Shown here piece by piece: positions 25,636 through 34,608 of a DNA stretch of 64,000 nucleotides; the stretch's first letter is position 1; each line of letters begins with the position of its first letter. A model generated the notes under the pieces. It searched no databases. It worked only from the letters and a program-made list of their open reading frames with translations, and was not told where the DNA came from. Source of the DNA: Gemmatimonadota bacterium. GTDB taxonomy: Bacteria; Latescibacterota; UBA2968. The translations under genes were made by a program, and so were the position numbers. The DNA is taken from assembly GCA_009838845.1 (NCBI GenBank), contig VXRD01000049.1, positions 1 to 64,000 of the forward strand, given 5' to 3'.

Positions 25636-26571
25636 CTAATTCTCCTTAAACCACTCTATTGTCTGTCGCAGTCCCTGATCTGGCGTCACCTGAGGTTCCC
25701 ATCCCAGGAGTTTTTTGGCCAGGGTGATATCGGGTTGTCGCATTTGGGGATCGTCGCCGATTTGTGCATTGGGCATCAGCGCGATTTCGCTTTTGCTCTC
25801 GGTTAGTTTAATAATTTTTTTTGCCAGATCTAACATTGAGGTCTCACTCGATGGATTGCCGATGTTTACGGGGGCGTGATAATCCGTGTGCATCAATCGA
25901 TAGATCCCTTCAATCAGGTCTGAAACATAACAAATACTACGCGTTTGACTACCATCGCCATATACTTTCAATGGTTCACCTGCCAGTGCCCGATTGACAA
26001 AATTGGGAATGGCTCGTCCATCGTTTTTGCGCATGCGGGGGCCATAGGTATTAAAAATCCGCACAATCCGCGTATCGACCCCGCTTTCGCGGTGATAGGC
26101 CATTGTCATGGCTTCGGCAAAGCGCTTGGCTTCGTCATAGACACCACGCACGCCCAGTGTATTGACATTGCCCAAATACGATTCTGGCTGCGGATGTACC
26201 AGCGGATCGCCGTAAATTTCGGATGTTGAGGCCAAAAAAAACTTCGCTTTTTTTGCACGCGCCACACCGAGCGCGTTGTGCGTGCCGTGCGCGCCCACTT
26301 TCAGGATGCGAATGGGGTAGCGCGAAAAATCATCGGGGCTGGCCGGGCTGGCAAAATGCAATACATAATCCAATGGCCCCTTCACATAGATGTATTGCGT
26401 TACATCGTGTTTGATAAATGTAAAACCGTCCTGACCAAACAGGTGTGTGATATTTTTTGCGCGTCCGGTCAACAGGTTATCCATGACAATTAGTTCGTGC
26501 CCTTCATCCAGCAATCGGTCGCACAAATGCGATCCCAAAAACCCCGCGCCACCTGTTAGTAAGATACGCAT
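25636..26571 (-). CDS. UDP-glucuronate decarboxylase-like NAD-dependent epimerase/dehydratase
   Basis: 311 residues from the ATG at 26571. SDR Rossmann motif [26 protein letters not shown], the acidic active-site residue in [14 protein letters not shown], and the YxxxK pair in [11 protein letters not shown]. The blocks YGDP-VHPQ-E-Y-GNVN are those of UDP-xylose synthases, which oxidise and decarboxylate UDP-glucuronate. Located 10 bases after a nucleotide-sugar dehydrogenase that could supply a uronate. Cytoplasmic; supplies a sugar donor for surface polysaccharide or glycan. Confidence 0.88.
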   Translation of the reverse strand: MRILLTGGAGFLGSHLCDRLLDEGHELIVMDNLLTGRAKNITHLFGQDGFTFIKHDVTQYIYVKGPLDYVLHFASPASPDDFSRYPIRILKVGAHGTHNALGVARAKKAKFFLASTSEIYGDPLVHPQPESYLGNVNTLGVRGVYDEAKRFAEAMTMAYHRESGVDTRIVRIFNTYGPRMRKNDGRAIPNFVNRALAGEPLKVYGDGSQTRSICYVSDLIEGIYRLMHTDYHAPVNIGNPSSETSMLDLAKKIIKLTESKSEIALMPNAQIGDDPQMRQPDITLAKKLLGWEPQVTPDQGLRQTIEWFKEN

Positions 26572-26581
26572 ATAGTTCCTG

Positions 26582-27928
26582 TTACAGTTTAAAGACGTGA
26601 TCTTTGTTTCCAGATACAACCTGTGTGGCATTGCGCGTATCGACAATACAGCGCGCGTGCTTGACTATCCATTCATAATCCCAATTGCTGTGATGTGTCA
26701 CAATTACCACACAATGGGCTTCTGTTATGTTTTTTTTATTTAAAGAGGTACTCTTCAAGTCCAAACTTTCTGTCTGCAAGTGATCCACAAACGGATCGCA
26801 ATACGAGACTTTCGCCCCTTTCTCCTGAAGCATTTCTATAATATCCAATGCTGGTGACTCGCGAATATCGCGCACATCGGGTTTGTACGTCACGCCCAAT
26901 ATCAGGATGTTCGCGCCTTTCAAACACCGCTCGTATTCGTTGAGTGCGTCGGTGATTTTATCGACCACATACCCTGGCATGCTGCGCGTCACTTCGCTGG
27001 CCAATTCGATAAAGCGCGCATTGTAATTCAAGGTCTTGAGCTTCCAGGCCAGAAAGTGCGGATCAACCGGGATACAATGCCCGCCCAGCCCTGGACCGGG
27101 ATAAAATGGCATGAATCCAAACGGCTTGGTCGCTGCGGCATCGATTACTTCCCAAACATCCACCCCCAAGCGGTCACACATCAGGGCCACTTCATTGACA
27201 AGACCAATATTTACACTGCGAAAAGTATTTTCCAGCAACTTGGTCATTTCTGCTGCCTGGGTTGATGAGACCGATACAACTTCGCCGATCGATTGTCGGT
27301 AAAAATGCGTGCCTATTTCTGTGCAAGACGGGGTAATACCACCCACGACCTTGGGCGTGTTGGTGATGGTATAAACCCTGTTGCCCGGATCGACGCGCTC
27401 TGGAGAAAATACCAGAAAAAAGTCTCGACCGACCTTCAAGCCACTTTCTTCGAGCAGGGGCAATACCAGTTCATGGGTCGTACCTGGATACGTCGTGCTC
27501 TCCAAAATCACCAGTTGTCCACGGCGCAGTCGGTCTTTGATTGCGCTACATGCTTGCAAAATAAACGAGACATCCGGGTCGCGTGTTTTATTTAAGGGTG
27601 TGGGCACACATACCACGACTACATCGGCCTCATGGAGCACATCGCATTCTCGAGTTGCTGTCAATTTTCCCACAGCTTTGAGCCCCGCTACTTCAAATTC
27701 CGATACACCCTGCACATCGGACTTTCCCGATTCTACCAGATCTACTTTGCGCGCCGATGTATCGATTCCCGTGACAGAAAATCCCACCTTGCCCAATTCC
27801 ACGGATAGGGTCAATCCCACATACCCCAATCCCATCACCGCTATCCGTGCTTCGTGCGATGCGATTTTTTCCTCCAGCATCTGTCTGGGGTTGGCAATTT
27901 CTCGAGGTAATCTTTCCGGTATAGCCAT
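26582..27928 (-). CDS. nucleotide-sugar dehydrogenase (UDP-GlcNAc / UDP-glucose 6-dehydrogenase family)
   Basis: 448 residues. Two-step oxidation of a UDP-sugar C6 alcohol to a carboxylate. NAD site [17 protein letters not shown] at about 31-47, VVVCVPTPL, the [12 protein letters not shown] loop, the catalytic Cys in [15 protein letters not shown], and a C-terminal [19 protein letters not shown]. The [12 protein letters not shown] wording is most like the WbpA branch, which acts on UDP-GlcNAc, whereas the neighbouring decarboxylase would prefer UDP-glucuronate; substrate is unresolved. Its ATG overlaps the argF stop codon by one base (TAATG), so translation is coupled. Confidence 0.88.
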   Translation of the reverse strand: MAIPERLPREIANPRQMLEEKIASHEARIAVMGLGYVGLTLSVELGKVGFSVTGIDTSARKVDLVESGKSDVQGVSEFEVAGLKAVGKLTATRECDVLHEADVVVVCVPTPLNKTRDPDVSFILQACSAIKDRLRRGQLVILESTTYPGTTHELVLPLLEESGLKVGRDFFLVFSPERVDPGNRVYTITNTPKVVGGITPSCTEIGTHFYRQSIGEVVSVSSTQAAEMTKLLENTFRSVNIGLVNEVALMCDRLGVDVWEVIDAAATKPFGFMPFYPGPGLGGHCIPVDPHFLAWKLKTLNYNARFIELASEVTRSMPGYVVDKITDALNEYERCLKGANILILGVTYKPDVRDIRESPALDIIEMLQEKGAKVSYCDPFVDHLQTESLDLKSTSLNKKNITEAHCVVIVTHHSNWDYEWIVKHARCIVDTRNATQVVSGNKDHVFKL

Positions 27929-28851
27929 TATGTTATCCGCTCTGGTCCGATCATTTGAATCAATACGGCCTTTTGAATATGCATGCGATTCTCTGCTTGA
28001 TCCACAGCAATGCATCGCTCGCTTGCCATGACCTCATCCGTTACTTCATATCCCTTGTGTGCAGGTAAGCAGTGCATTACATAAGCATCTGTCTTTTTGA
28101 GCAATTCGCTATTGATCTGATATGGCATGAATACTTTGGTGCGCCGCTTCTTTTCTTCTGAAAATTCTGGATTGTTAAAAAATTCCATATCAATCCACGT
28201 ATCGGTATAAACAAAATCTGCATCGGCAACAGCGGCTTCCAGATCCAGCGTTTCTTCAAACAACCCGGTTGCACGCGCTGCTTTGACCAGTTCGGGGTCT
28301 GCCGATGGCTTGTTGATCTCTGGCGTCACAGCCGTTATGCGTACGCCTGCTTTTGTGCACGCTGTCACCAGCGAATTGCACACATTGTTCCAGATGCCCA
28401 CATAAACTACATGCGTTCCCGCCAACTTGCCTCGCACTTCCAGGATCGATAGCAGATCGCCCAGAGCTTGACAGGGGTGATAGCGGTCACAACATCCGTT
28501 GATCACAGGGACTTCGGAGCCGAGAGTCAGCCGCAGCAGATCTTCGTGTTTGAGCATGCGCGCCATAATCACATCGGCATATCGCGACAGGACCTGTGCC
28601 TCATCGCGCACATCGGCCAATCCAAAGTTGGTGGTCATCCAGTCCAAAAATACAGCCTGACCTCCCAATTGATGCATGCCCACTTCAAAAGATACGCGGG
28701 TGCGCGTCGATGTTTTTTGAAATAACATCGCCAGAGTTTGTCCCTTTAGCAAACCTTCATAGCGCTCGGGATTCTTTTTGATCACCAGACCCATTTCTAC
28801 CGCATGCAAAATATCATCTGGCGACCACGTCTTCAGTGTCAAAAGATCCAT
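27928..28851 (-). CDS. argF: ornithine carbamoyltransferase family protein
   Basis: 307 residues from the second ATG of ATGGATATG, which lies 8 bases after AAAGG. Carbamoyl-phosphate loop FQKTSTRTRVSFE at about 45-57, DRYHPCQALGD in the middle, and the HCLPAHKGYEV motif near the C-terminus. Makes citrulline from ornithine and carbamoyl phosphate. The ornithine-binding SMG loop of the standard enzyme is not seen: the equivalent stretch reads TDTWIDMEFFNNPEFSEE. Such a change is known in carbamoyltransferases for modified ornithine and also in a separate branch annotated as OTC, so the exact substrate is a little uncertain. The upstream frame through the octamer repeat is not coding. Confidence 0.88.
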   Translation of the reverse strand: MDLLTLKTWSPDDILHAVEMGLVIKKNPERYEGLLKGQTLAMLFQKTSTRTRVSFEVGMHQLGGQAVFLDWMTTNFGLADVRDEAQVLSRYADVIMARMLKHEDLLRLTLGSEVPVINGCCDRYHPCQALGDLLSILEVRGKLAGTHVVYVGIWNNVCNSLVTACTKAGVRITAVTPEINKPSADPELVKAARATGLFEETLDLEAAVADADFVYTDTWIDMEFFNNPEFSEEKKRRTKVFMPYQINSELLKKTDAYVMHCLPAHKGYEVTDEVMASERCIAVDQAENRMHIQKAVLIQMIGPERIT

Positions 28852-28876
28852 ATCCATTTCCTTTCTATAAAAAGCG

Positions 28877-29054
28877 CGAATAGACGAATAGACGAATAGA
28901 CGAATAGACGAATAGACGAATAGACGAACCCCGCCCAACCACCCAAAACCTCTGGATTGCGGCTAAAATCATGCCGCAATGACGGCCTATTTGTCTATGA
29001 ACTGGCCTGAACCAGTTGTACCCCGTTCCGTTGATTCGTTGATTCGTTGATTCG
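28877..29054. repeat. structured intergenic element with inverted octamer arrays (copy 1)
   Basis: Left arm: six exact tandem copies of CGAATAGA (28877-28924), then CGAACCCCGCCCAA. Right arm: three copies of GTTGATTC (29030-29053), whose complement GAATCAAC is the same GAATNNAC pattern in inverted orientation. Between them lie two hairpins: ATTGCGGC/GCCGCAAT (28956-28980) and AACTGG/CCAGTT (29000-29017). A related element is at 35531-35645. Lies between argF and nrnA, both on the minus strand. Confidence 0.85.
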
Positions 29055-29069
29055 TGCCTTTATACCGAT

Positions 29070-30029
29070 TCACAATTGTTCGCGCACAACAGATAGCAAA
29101 CGCGCTTGCACTTCGTCAACAGTGCCTTTAATCTCGCATCCCGATGCGCGGATGTGACCGCCACCATCAAATTGACGGGCAATGCGATTGACATCCACTT
29201 TTCCCCGCGACCGCAAACTCACGCGCTGTTGTCCAGGGTCCTGTTCTTTGAAAAATAGTGCGACTTCAACCCCGTCAATCGACATCGCGTGATCGACCAC
29301 GCCATCCAGATCGCCATTCATCGCATGGGTTTTGTGATCGACGTACAATGTGCTGATTTGTCCATTTTCGTGTAGTGTTAAATTCGATAGCGCGAATCCC
29401 AGGGTTTTCACCGTTTGGTACGTTTGATGCGCAAACATGTTCTCCGCAATCTGTTGTGGGTCAGCGCCGTGCGTAACGAGTTCTGCGGCAACGCGGAGTG
29501 CGCGTTCTGGATGCGAATGTTTAAATAGCTTTGTGTCAAAAACAATTCCGGCATATAAACACGTTGCGATCTCAAATGTAAATCCCGAATTACTACGACG
29601 GGCGTGCCAGTTTATGAGCAAATAGATCAATTCACTGACAGAACTGGCATCTGGATCAATCACCCGTACATCGCCCTTCTCATCTGCATCTACATGGTGA
29701 TCAATCACCAGCGTTTTTGTCGCAGGCCCAATCAGATCCGCGACATCCCCAATGCGTTTTTTCGATGTCGTCGTATCCACTACCACGAGGCGCGGTACTA
29801 CTGGAATTGAGCTGTACACCGACTCTATGCGATCATAGCCCGGCAAAAACCGATATTTGCGATCCGGCGTCTCGTCCGCCACCACAATGCGGTGCTTCTG
29901 GTTCTGGCGCGTCAACCAGTGGCTCAACCCCAATAACGCACCGAGGCCATCGCCATCGGCATTCACATGCGTTGTCAGCACGAGTTCCTCGCCTGCCAAC
30001 AAAAAATTCAGAGCCGCTTGAAAGTCCAT
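29070..30029 (-). CDS. nrnA: DHH-family phosphoesterase, nanoRNase / pAp phosphatase type
   Basis: 319 residues from the ATG at 30029 (a TTG lies four codons upstream; no strong ribosome site). Degrades very short oligoribonucleotides and/or 3'-phosphoadenosine 5'-phosphate. Motifs: TTHVNADGDGLGA (metal His and two Asp), VVVDTTTS, the eponymous VIDHHVDADE, and the C-terminal DHHA1 motif FDGGGHIRASG. All manganese ligands of the family appear to be present. Last gene of the ftsE-ftsX-coiled-coil run, 45 bases after the previous stop. Confidence 0.9.
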   Translation of the reverse strand: MDFQAALNFLLAGEELVLTTHVNADGDGLGALLGLSHWLTRQNQKHRIVVADETPDRKYRFLPGYDRIESVYSSIPVVPRLVVVDTTTSKKRIGDVADLIGPATKTLVIDHHVDADEKGDVRVIDPDASSVSELIYLLINWHARRSNSGFTFEIATCLYAGIVFDTKLFKHSHPERALRVAAELVTHGADPQQIAENMFAHQTYQTVKTLGFALSNLTLHENGQISTLYVDHKTHAMNGDLDGVVDHAMSIDGVEVALFFKEQDPGQQRVSLRSRGKVDVNRIARQFDGGGHIRASGCEIKGTVDEVQARLLSVVREQL

Positions 30030-30074
30030 TTTTATATCCAAATGTACATATCAATGCAAGAGGATAGCTATTCG

Positions 30075-30638
30075 TCAACGTTTTAAAATCTGCTCGTGCC
30101 GACGTTTTAAAATTTGCTGTCGCCGCTTCTGAGAACTGAGTATGGTGAACAGAATATTTCCCCGTTTGCGCGCCGCCTGTAATGCCTGGACATCCCGCTG
30201 GTCCTGGTCTTTTAACCGGGACAAATACAGCATGCGTTGTGCCGCATCTCGTAGCGACTTTGCCGAAAACAACACTGAGAGTGTTCCCTGTCGTCCTATT
30301 TTGTATATTTCACGCGCACGTTGCGCTATATTCTGCTCGCGATTTTTGAGTTGTGACTCAGCCAGTCTAAGCAGTTGCTCAGTACGGTTGATTTCAATCT
30401 CCAGATTATTGATTTCCTCAGTCAAATTCAGAGATATGTCCTGAGTCTTTTCATCTGGTTGAGCCGATACTTCAGACGAGGCTTGAGGCGTTTGCAGGTC
30501 ACGCGTTTTTAAGCTGTCCATCGCCGCTTGCTCGGCTTTCAGGCGTGCTTCCAGAACTTTTATTGTCTGCGCGCTTCCGTTGGGAGATAATGCGAGTAGA
30601 AGAGCTATTATACACAATATGTACGCTGGTTTTTGCAC
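30075..30638 (-). CDS. EnvC/PcsB-like exported coiled-coil protein without peptidase domain
   Basis: 187 residues if started at the GTG at 30638, which follows TTGAGG by 6 bases and gives a clean signal peptide (KPAYILCIIALLLALSPNGSAQ minus cleavage). Two long coiled-coil stretches (about 25-50 and 70-110; EEINNLEIEINRTEQLLRL) and an REIYKIGRQGTLSVLFSAKS block that is characteristic of EnvC/PcsB-type murein hydrolase activators, which are worked by FtsEX. The M23 (LytM) domain that normally follows is absent: the protein ends KRRHEQILKR, a repeated segment, at a TGA, and only 45 bases precede nrnA. Starts 17 bases after ftsX. Either it activates an amidase encoded elsewhere, or it was truncated. 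Confidence 0.75.
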   Translation of the reverse strand: MQKPAYILCIIALLLALSPNGSAQTIKVLEARLKAEQAAMDSLKTRDLQTPQASSEVSAQPDEKTQDISLNLTEEINNLEIEINRTEQLLRLAESQLKNREQNIAQRAREIYKIGRQGTLSVLFSAKSLRDAAQRMLYLSRLKDQDQRDVQALQAARKRGNILFTILSSQKRRQQILKRRHEQILKR

Positions 30639-30655
30639 GCTATACCTCAACCATC

Positions 30656-31519
30656 CTACGCGATTTCTTTCAACACGTGGTTCAGGGATGCCCAACTGCC
30701 TATCGCGCCCAGTACGATGCCCAATGCCACCAGGCAGAATGACAGTTCAATCGTTGGTGTGACTGTCAACTCCGGTACGCGAACAGCCCACCACGGTGAT
30801 ATATAAGCCAACATCAGGGGGGCTAAAAATCCACCGATAAAACCCAATAGTGCCCCTCCAAACCCAAAGATCATCCACACAGTTATATTCGTTGCGCCGA
30901 CCAACCGCATAATCCCAATGGCATCGCGCTGCGCGAGTACCATCAACTTGGTCGCATGGCTTACTGCAAATGCACACGCAAAACACAACATACACCCAAG
31001 CGCGAGTCCAATGCCGGTGATTACTGTAATAAAATGCTCTAAGGAATCCGCCCAAACTTCTCCCACATTTACACCTTCTACAGCACTGTGACCAGTTACA
31101 GATCTTGCAACAGTTCGAGCGCGGCGCGGCATATTCTCTCCGGGCGAGATATGTACTCTGAGCGAAGCGGGCAATGGATTGCTCGAAAGCGCATCGACCG
31201 TACCCAGGCCAAATCGTGACCGAAATTCTCTGGCTGCCTCGTCCTGATCCACATACACAATTCCGGCTACCTCGGACCTTGCTTCTAACGTGCGCCGCAA
31301 TGCGAATATGCGCTGAGGTGAAATACCATCTTTTAAGTAAATGTCTATCTCCACCCGTGCGCGCAATCGGTCAACCAGCGCGTTCCCACTCTCGATGACC
31401 TGCCAGAAGAATCCCAATACCAGCAGCGATGCCCCAATGGTCGCCACAGAAATTACACCTGCGATTCTCGTACACACAACTCCTTGCCATGCCTCGCGCA
31501 ATACCAGCGACAATTTCAT
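30656..31519 (-). CDS. ftsX: FtsX-like cell-division permease
   Basis: 287 residues from the ATG at 31519. Topology as expected: first membrane helix (VISVATIGASLLVLGFFW), a periplasmic domain of about 130 residues (VEIDIYLKDGISPQRIFALR ... VGEVWADSLEHF), then three helices, with the cytoplasmic loop LAQRDAIGIMRLVGATN that contacts FtsE. Transmits a signal from FtsE to a periplasmic murein-hydrolase activator. Neighbouring genes on both sides fit this role: ftsE 17 bases upstream and the EnvC-like gene downstream. Confidence 0.92.
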   Translation of the reverse strand: MKLSLVLREAWQGVVCTRIAGVISVATIGASLLVLGFFWQVIESGNALVDRLRARVEIDIYLKDGISPQRIFALRRTLEARSEVAGIVYVDQDEAAREFRSRFGLGTVDALSSNPLPASLRVHISPGENMPRRARTVARSVTGHSAVEGVNVGEVWADSLEHFITVITGIGLALGCMLCFACAFAVSHATKLMVLAQRDAIGIMRLVGATNITVWMIFGFGGALLGFIGGFLAPLMLAYISPWWAVRVPELTVTPTIELSFCLVALGIVLGAIGSWASLNHVLKEIA

Positions 31520-31536
31520 TTTACTTTTCCATTTTC

Positions 31537-32202
31537 TCAATTTGTGACTTGCTCAATGATGCCATTTCCCAACTGCAATATTCGCCAGGGATATCGGTTT
31601 TCCTGCACTGCATCACGTGTCGCTATGACTACAGCTATTCCGCGTGCATTTATCTTTTTAAAAATAGCCATCACCTGCTCTGTTGCCTCGGAATCCAAAT
31701 TGGCTGTTGGTTCATCTGCCAACAAGATAAGGGGATCATTCACCAGTGCCCGCGCAATTGCCACTCGTAGCCGTTCATAACCCGACAACTCATCTGGATA
31801 CACATTGCGTTTGTGCAACAAATCCACATCCGACAATATTGCCTGTGTTTTGCGCTTGATCCAGCGTCGCGAAATACCTGTTACTTCAAGCGCGAAGGCC
31901 ACATTTTCATAAACTGTGCGATGGTCTAATAGTTTGAAGTCTTGAAATACCACGCCCACTTGTCGTCGCAATCGAGGGATATCCATTTTTCGAATTTGCC
32001 GCGAGTCGTAATCTCCCACAGATACCACGCCCGAACTGGGCAATTCCGCAAATATAACCAGCCCGAGTATCGCGCGCTTTTCCGCTTCGGTCTGTCCAAT
32101 CAGATAGACAAATTCGCCCTGATTGATCTCTAAATTGGCGTCGATCAATATCGGTTGTCCCTGCTGCTCGACACCCACGTTTTGTAATTTAATCACAGGC
32201 AT
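31537..32202 (-). CDS. ftsE: FtsE-like ABC protein with degenerate nucleotide-binding motifs
   Basis: 221 residues, normal length. The family ATPase works with FtsX at the division site. Retained: Q-loop VFQDFKLL, Walker B LILLADEPT, D-loop NLDS. Altered: Walker A reads GQTEAEKRA where G-x-x-G-x-G-K-S/T is needed, so both loop glycines after the first and the Ser/Thr are replaced while Lys stays; the ABC signature is LSGYERLR instead of LSGGEQQR; and the H-loop His is Arg (VIATRD). I checked the Walker A codons directly in the sequence (GGA CAG ACC GAA GCG GAA AAG CGC), and there is no frame disturbance. ATP hydrolysis seems unlikely. The gene is still in its normal order with ftsX. Confidence 0.88.
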   Translation of the reverse strand: MPVIKLQNVGVEQQGQPILIDANLEINQGEFVYLIGQTEAEKRAILGLVIFAELPSSGVVSVGDYDSRQIRKMDIPRLRRQVGVVFQDFKLLDHRTVYENVAFALEVTGISRRWIKRKTQAILSDVDLLHKRNVYPDELSGYERLRVAIARALVNDPLILLADEPTANLDSEATEQVMAIFKKINARGIAVVIATRDAVQENRYPWRILQLGNGIIEQVTN

Positions 32203-32234
32203 GATGTACGACTGCTTCAGTAGTTCCCATTGAA

Positions 32235-32978
32235 CTATTTTTTTAGAACAAAATGCACCCGGTCCGAAAATTCTGTCGGTGGTGCATACCCAAATCCACC
32301 GTATGCTCCCACTATATCAAAAGGCGATTTATCTACAATTTCTTCAATCGCCGACAAGGAATAGATGCGCTGTTGATGCACTTCTTTGACCACTTCATCC
32401 GTGTCTTCAAAGTGAATATCAAATTTGTTGTATTGCACACCCTTCTCGTAATAGCTGTGTCGCCGATATGAAAATCCATCCCCCGAATCTTCTGACTGCA
32501 TATTGCTAAAGTATTGCCTCGAATTGCTCTCTGTACAGATATCGACCACAAAAATACCGTTGAAATTTACAATGCGATGTACTTCTTCCAGAGCACATGC
32601 GATCAGTTCGGGTGACATCAAATAGTTGATGCTATCGTACAAACACAACACGGCATCACAAGGAGGCAAATCGCTCAAATCGAGCAAATTGCGATGGTAA
32701 AATGGAATGGGATAGCGCAACTTGCGCGCCTTTTCTATAGCCATATCCAGCATTTCCCGGCAACCATCCGCACCCATCACATCGAACTTCTGACGGTATA
32801 ACTGAATTGCCAGACTACCCGTGCCACAGGCCAGGTCCAATACGCGGTTGGGTTTGACTTTGTGTCGTGCGAGCAATGACGACACATAATGCGCCCAATG
32901 TACGTAATCCACGTGTCGCATCACATGGTCGTAAATGGTCGCTAAGCGACTATAAGGTGTTGCCTCAGTAGTCGGCAT
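32235..32978 (-). CDS. class I SAM-dependent methyltransferase
   Basis: 247 residues. Motif I VLDLACGTGSLAIQL at about 45-59, an acidic residue in VMGADGCREML binding the ribose, LCLYDSINYLMSPEL and a C-terminal half typical of small-molecule methyltransferases (YYEKGVQYNKFDIHFEDTDE). Substrate not identifiable. Separated from the S4-domain gene by a terminator and from ftsE by 32 bases, so it may be the first gene of the ftsEX run. Confidence 0.88.
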   Translation of the reverse strand: MPTTEATPYSRLATIYDHVMRHVDYVHWAHYVSSLLARHKVKPNRVLDLACGTGSLAIQLYRQKFDVMGADGCREMLDMAIEKARKLRYPIPFYHRNLLDLSDLPPCDAVLCLYDSINYLMSPELIACALEEVHRIVNFNGIFVVDICTESNSRQYFSNMQSEDSGDGFSYRRHSYYEKGVQYNKFDIHFEDTDEVVKEVHQQRIYSLSAIEEIVDKSPFDIVGAYGGFGYAPPTEFSDRVHFVLKK

Positions 32979-32983
32979 AAAAT

Positions 32984-33008
32984 GAAAAACGGCCAGCCCG
33001 TGCCGGCC
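32984..33008 (-). terminator. rho-independent terminator after the S4-domain gene
   Basis: On the minus strand GGCCGGC and GCTGGCC (one G-U pair) close a 4-base loop and are followed by G and five T. It ends the surA-like / S4-domain transcript. Confidence 0.75.
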
Positions 33009-33050
33009 TTGACCTTTCTACTTTGCGGAGTGATGAGGGGAGCGCACGTC

Positions 33051-33323
33051 TCAAAAAAATTCTGGTGCCCGTGCCTCATTTCGAATAACGCGATAATATT
33101 CAGGTGCTCGTTTCCGCGACACATTGCCCCGTGGAATCGCCAATACTTCAAACTCTAACAGGCGATCGGAAAACGCAATGCGCACTCTCTGGCCGACACG
33201 CAAAGCGCGACTCGCCTTGGCTTCCTGCCCATCTACTGTCACAATCCCATTGCCACACGCCCGCTTGGCCTCTGATCGACGCCGCACCAGACAACACGTA
33301 TTTAGATAGATATCTAATCTCAT
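33051..33323 (-). CDS. S4-domain RNA-binding protein, RqcP/HslR type
   Basis: 90 residues: one S4 domain (MRLDIYLNTCCLVRRRSEAKRACGNG, then VTVDGQEAKASRALRVGQRVRI) and a short basic tail. HslR and RqcP bind ribosomal 50S particles blocked with nascent peptidyl-tRNA and help ribosome-associated quality control. The size and single domain fit; it is too short for a pseudouridine synthase. The stop of surA lies 6 bases before its start, so the two genes are co-transcribed. Confidence 0.85.
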   Translation of the reverse strand: MRLDIYLNTCCLVRRRSEAKRACGNGIVTVDGQEAKASRALRVGQRVRIAFSDRLLEFEVLAIPRGNVSRKRAPEYYRVIRNEARAPEFF

Positions 33324-33329
33324 ACTATC

Positions 33330-34571
33330 CTATTCCAGCCGCACATCCACATATAATTTCGCTCGTGTTTCCGCCAGTTTTTCGCGGAATAATGCTTGCA
33401 AGCGTTCCTCTTTGGCAATTTGTTCTAATGCAGTGGCCTCGTCATTGATGCGGAATAGGTTCCAGCCGCCTTCCACTTCTACGGGCAAACTCACATCGCC
33501 CGGCTTGAGTGCTCGCACCACCTCTGCATATTGGGGTGGAAGGTCAGTTCTGGGAAAACTTCCCAGAAATCCGCCGCGCGATGCTGTTTCTTCAAAGTCG
33601 GAATGTTCGCGCGCAAGTTCGGCAAAATCCGCTCCGTCTTTAATTTGTTGATACAACGCCATTGCCTTTTGCTGCGAGGCTTTTTCGTCTTTTTGCAACA
33701 AAAACAAAATGTGACGCGCCCGCACCTGATCGCCCGAGATTTCCTCAACGCGAATAATGTGAAAGCCAAATTGCGATTGCACGAGGTCGCTCACTTCGCC
33801 GACTTTGAGACTAAAGGCAACGTCTTCAAATGCAGGTACCATGGTACCGCGTCCAAAAAAGCCGAGATCTCCACCTTGAGACGCGCTACCAGGGTCTTGT
33901 GAGTATTCTTTTGCCAGTGCTGCAAAATCTTCACCTGCTCGAATGCGTTCTAAGACTGCTTCTGCCTGGGGGCGAATTTTGTCCTGTTGTTCTGTCGATG
34001 CAACAGGTTCAACAAATATATGGCTCAAAGACACGACATTCGACTCGCCGCGCCGGTATTTTTCTTGAAATTCCTTTATATCCCGGGGCGATACGCTGAC
34101 CTGCTGCGCCAGTATTTCATACATACTGCGTTCCAAATACTGATTGCGAAATTGCTCCCTGAATTTATCTCGCATCTGTCGCTCGGTCAACCCCGCTTTT
34201 TTTAATTCTTCGGCAAAAGCCGCTGTGCCAAATTGTTCCTTAAACTGGCGAACCTGCGCCCGCACCATTTCTTCCACGCGCTCGTCATCTACCTCTATGC
34301 TGTCTTCTCGCGCTCTGACCAGTAATAAGTTGCGCTGAATTTCATTTTCCAGCACCTTATTGAACATATTCTCAAGCTCTGCCTGCGGTACGGTTCGCAC
34401 ATCAATTCCTCGACCGATCAATTCCATCCGCAGTTTGTTTTCCACATCGGATCGCAGCACAATTTTGTCATCTACCACTGCTATAATTTTATCCAATAAG
34501 ACAGGCTGTGCACGCGCTGTGCCCGCGAGCAGAAATACTCCAATCAGCAAGTTGATAAGCAGCGTTTTCAT
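33330..34571 (-). CDS. surA: SurA-like periplasmic chaperone with two PpiC rotamase domains
   Basis: 413 residues. Signal peptide ([21 protein letters not shown]). N-terminal SurA helical domain about 25-165 ([21 protein letters not shown]), then parvulin domain 1 at about 175-270 ([44 protein letters not shown]) and domain 2 at about 280-375 ([22 protein letters not shown]). Escorts outer-membrane proteins through the periplasm. Preceded by a second PpiC gene 38 bases upstream. Confidence 0.92.
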   Translation of the reverse strand: MKTLLINLLIGVFLLAGTARAQPVLLDKIIAVVDDKIVLRSDVENKLRMELIGRGIDVRTVPQAELENMFNKVLENEIQRNLLLVRAREDSIEVDDERVEEMVRAQVRQFKEQFGTAAFAEELKKAGLTERQMRDKFREQFRNQYLERSMYEILAQQVSVSPRDIKEFQEKYRRGESNVVSLSHIFVEPVASTEQQDKIRPQAEAVLERIRAGEDFAALAKEYSQDPGSASQGGDLGFFGRGTMVPAFEDVAFSLKVGEVSDLVQSQFGFHIIRVEEISGDQVRARHILFLLQKDEKASQQKAMALYQQIKDGADFAELAREHSDFEETASRGGFLGSFPRTDLPPQYAEVVRALKPGDVSLPVEVEGGWNLFRINDEATALEQIAKEERLQALFREKLAETRAKLYVDVRLE

Positions 34572-34608
34572 GTCGATAAATTCCTTGTATTAGTAGTCGG
34601 TTCAGTCC

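Noticed and set aside
28852-28938. N-terminal extension of argF through the octamer array (encoding RLFVYSSI repeats)
   Set aside because: The extension is just the translated repeat; AAAGG sits before the internal ATG at 28851 and STRTR position fits that start.
28877-29054. CRISPR array
   Set aside because: Units are only 8 bases, strictly tandem, without spacers, and inverted on the other arm; no cas genes.
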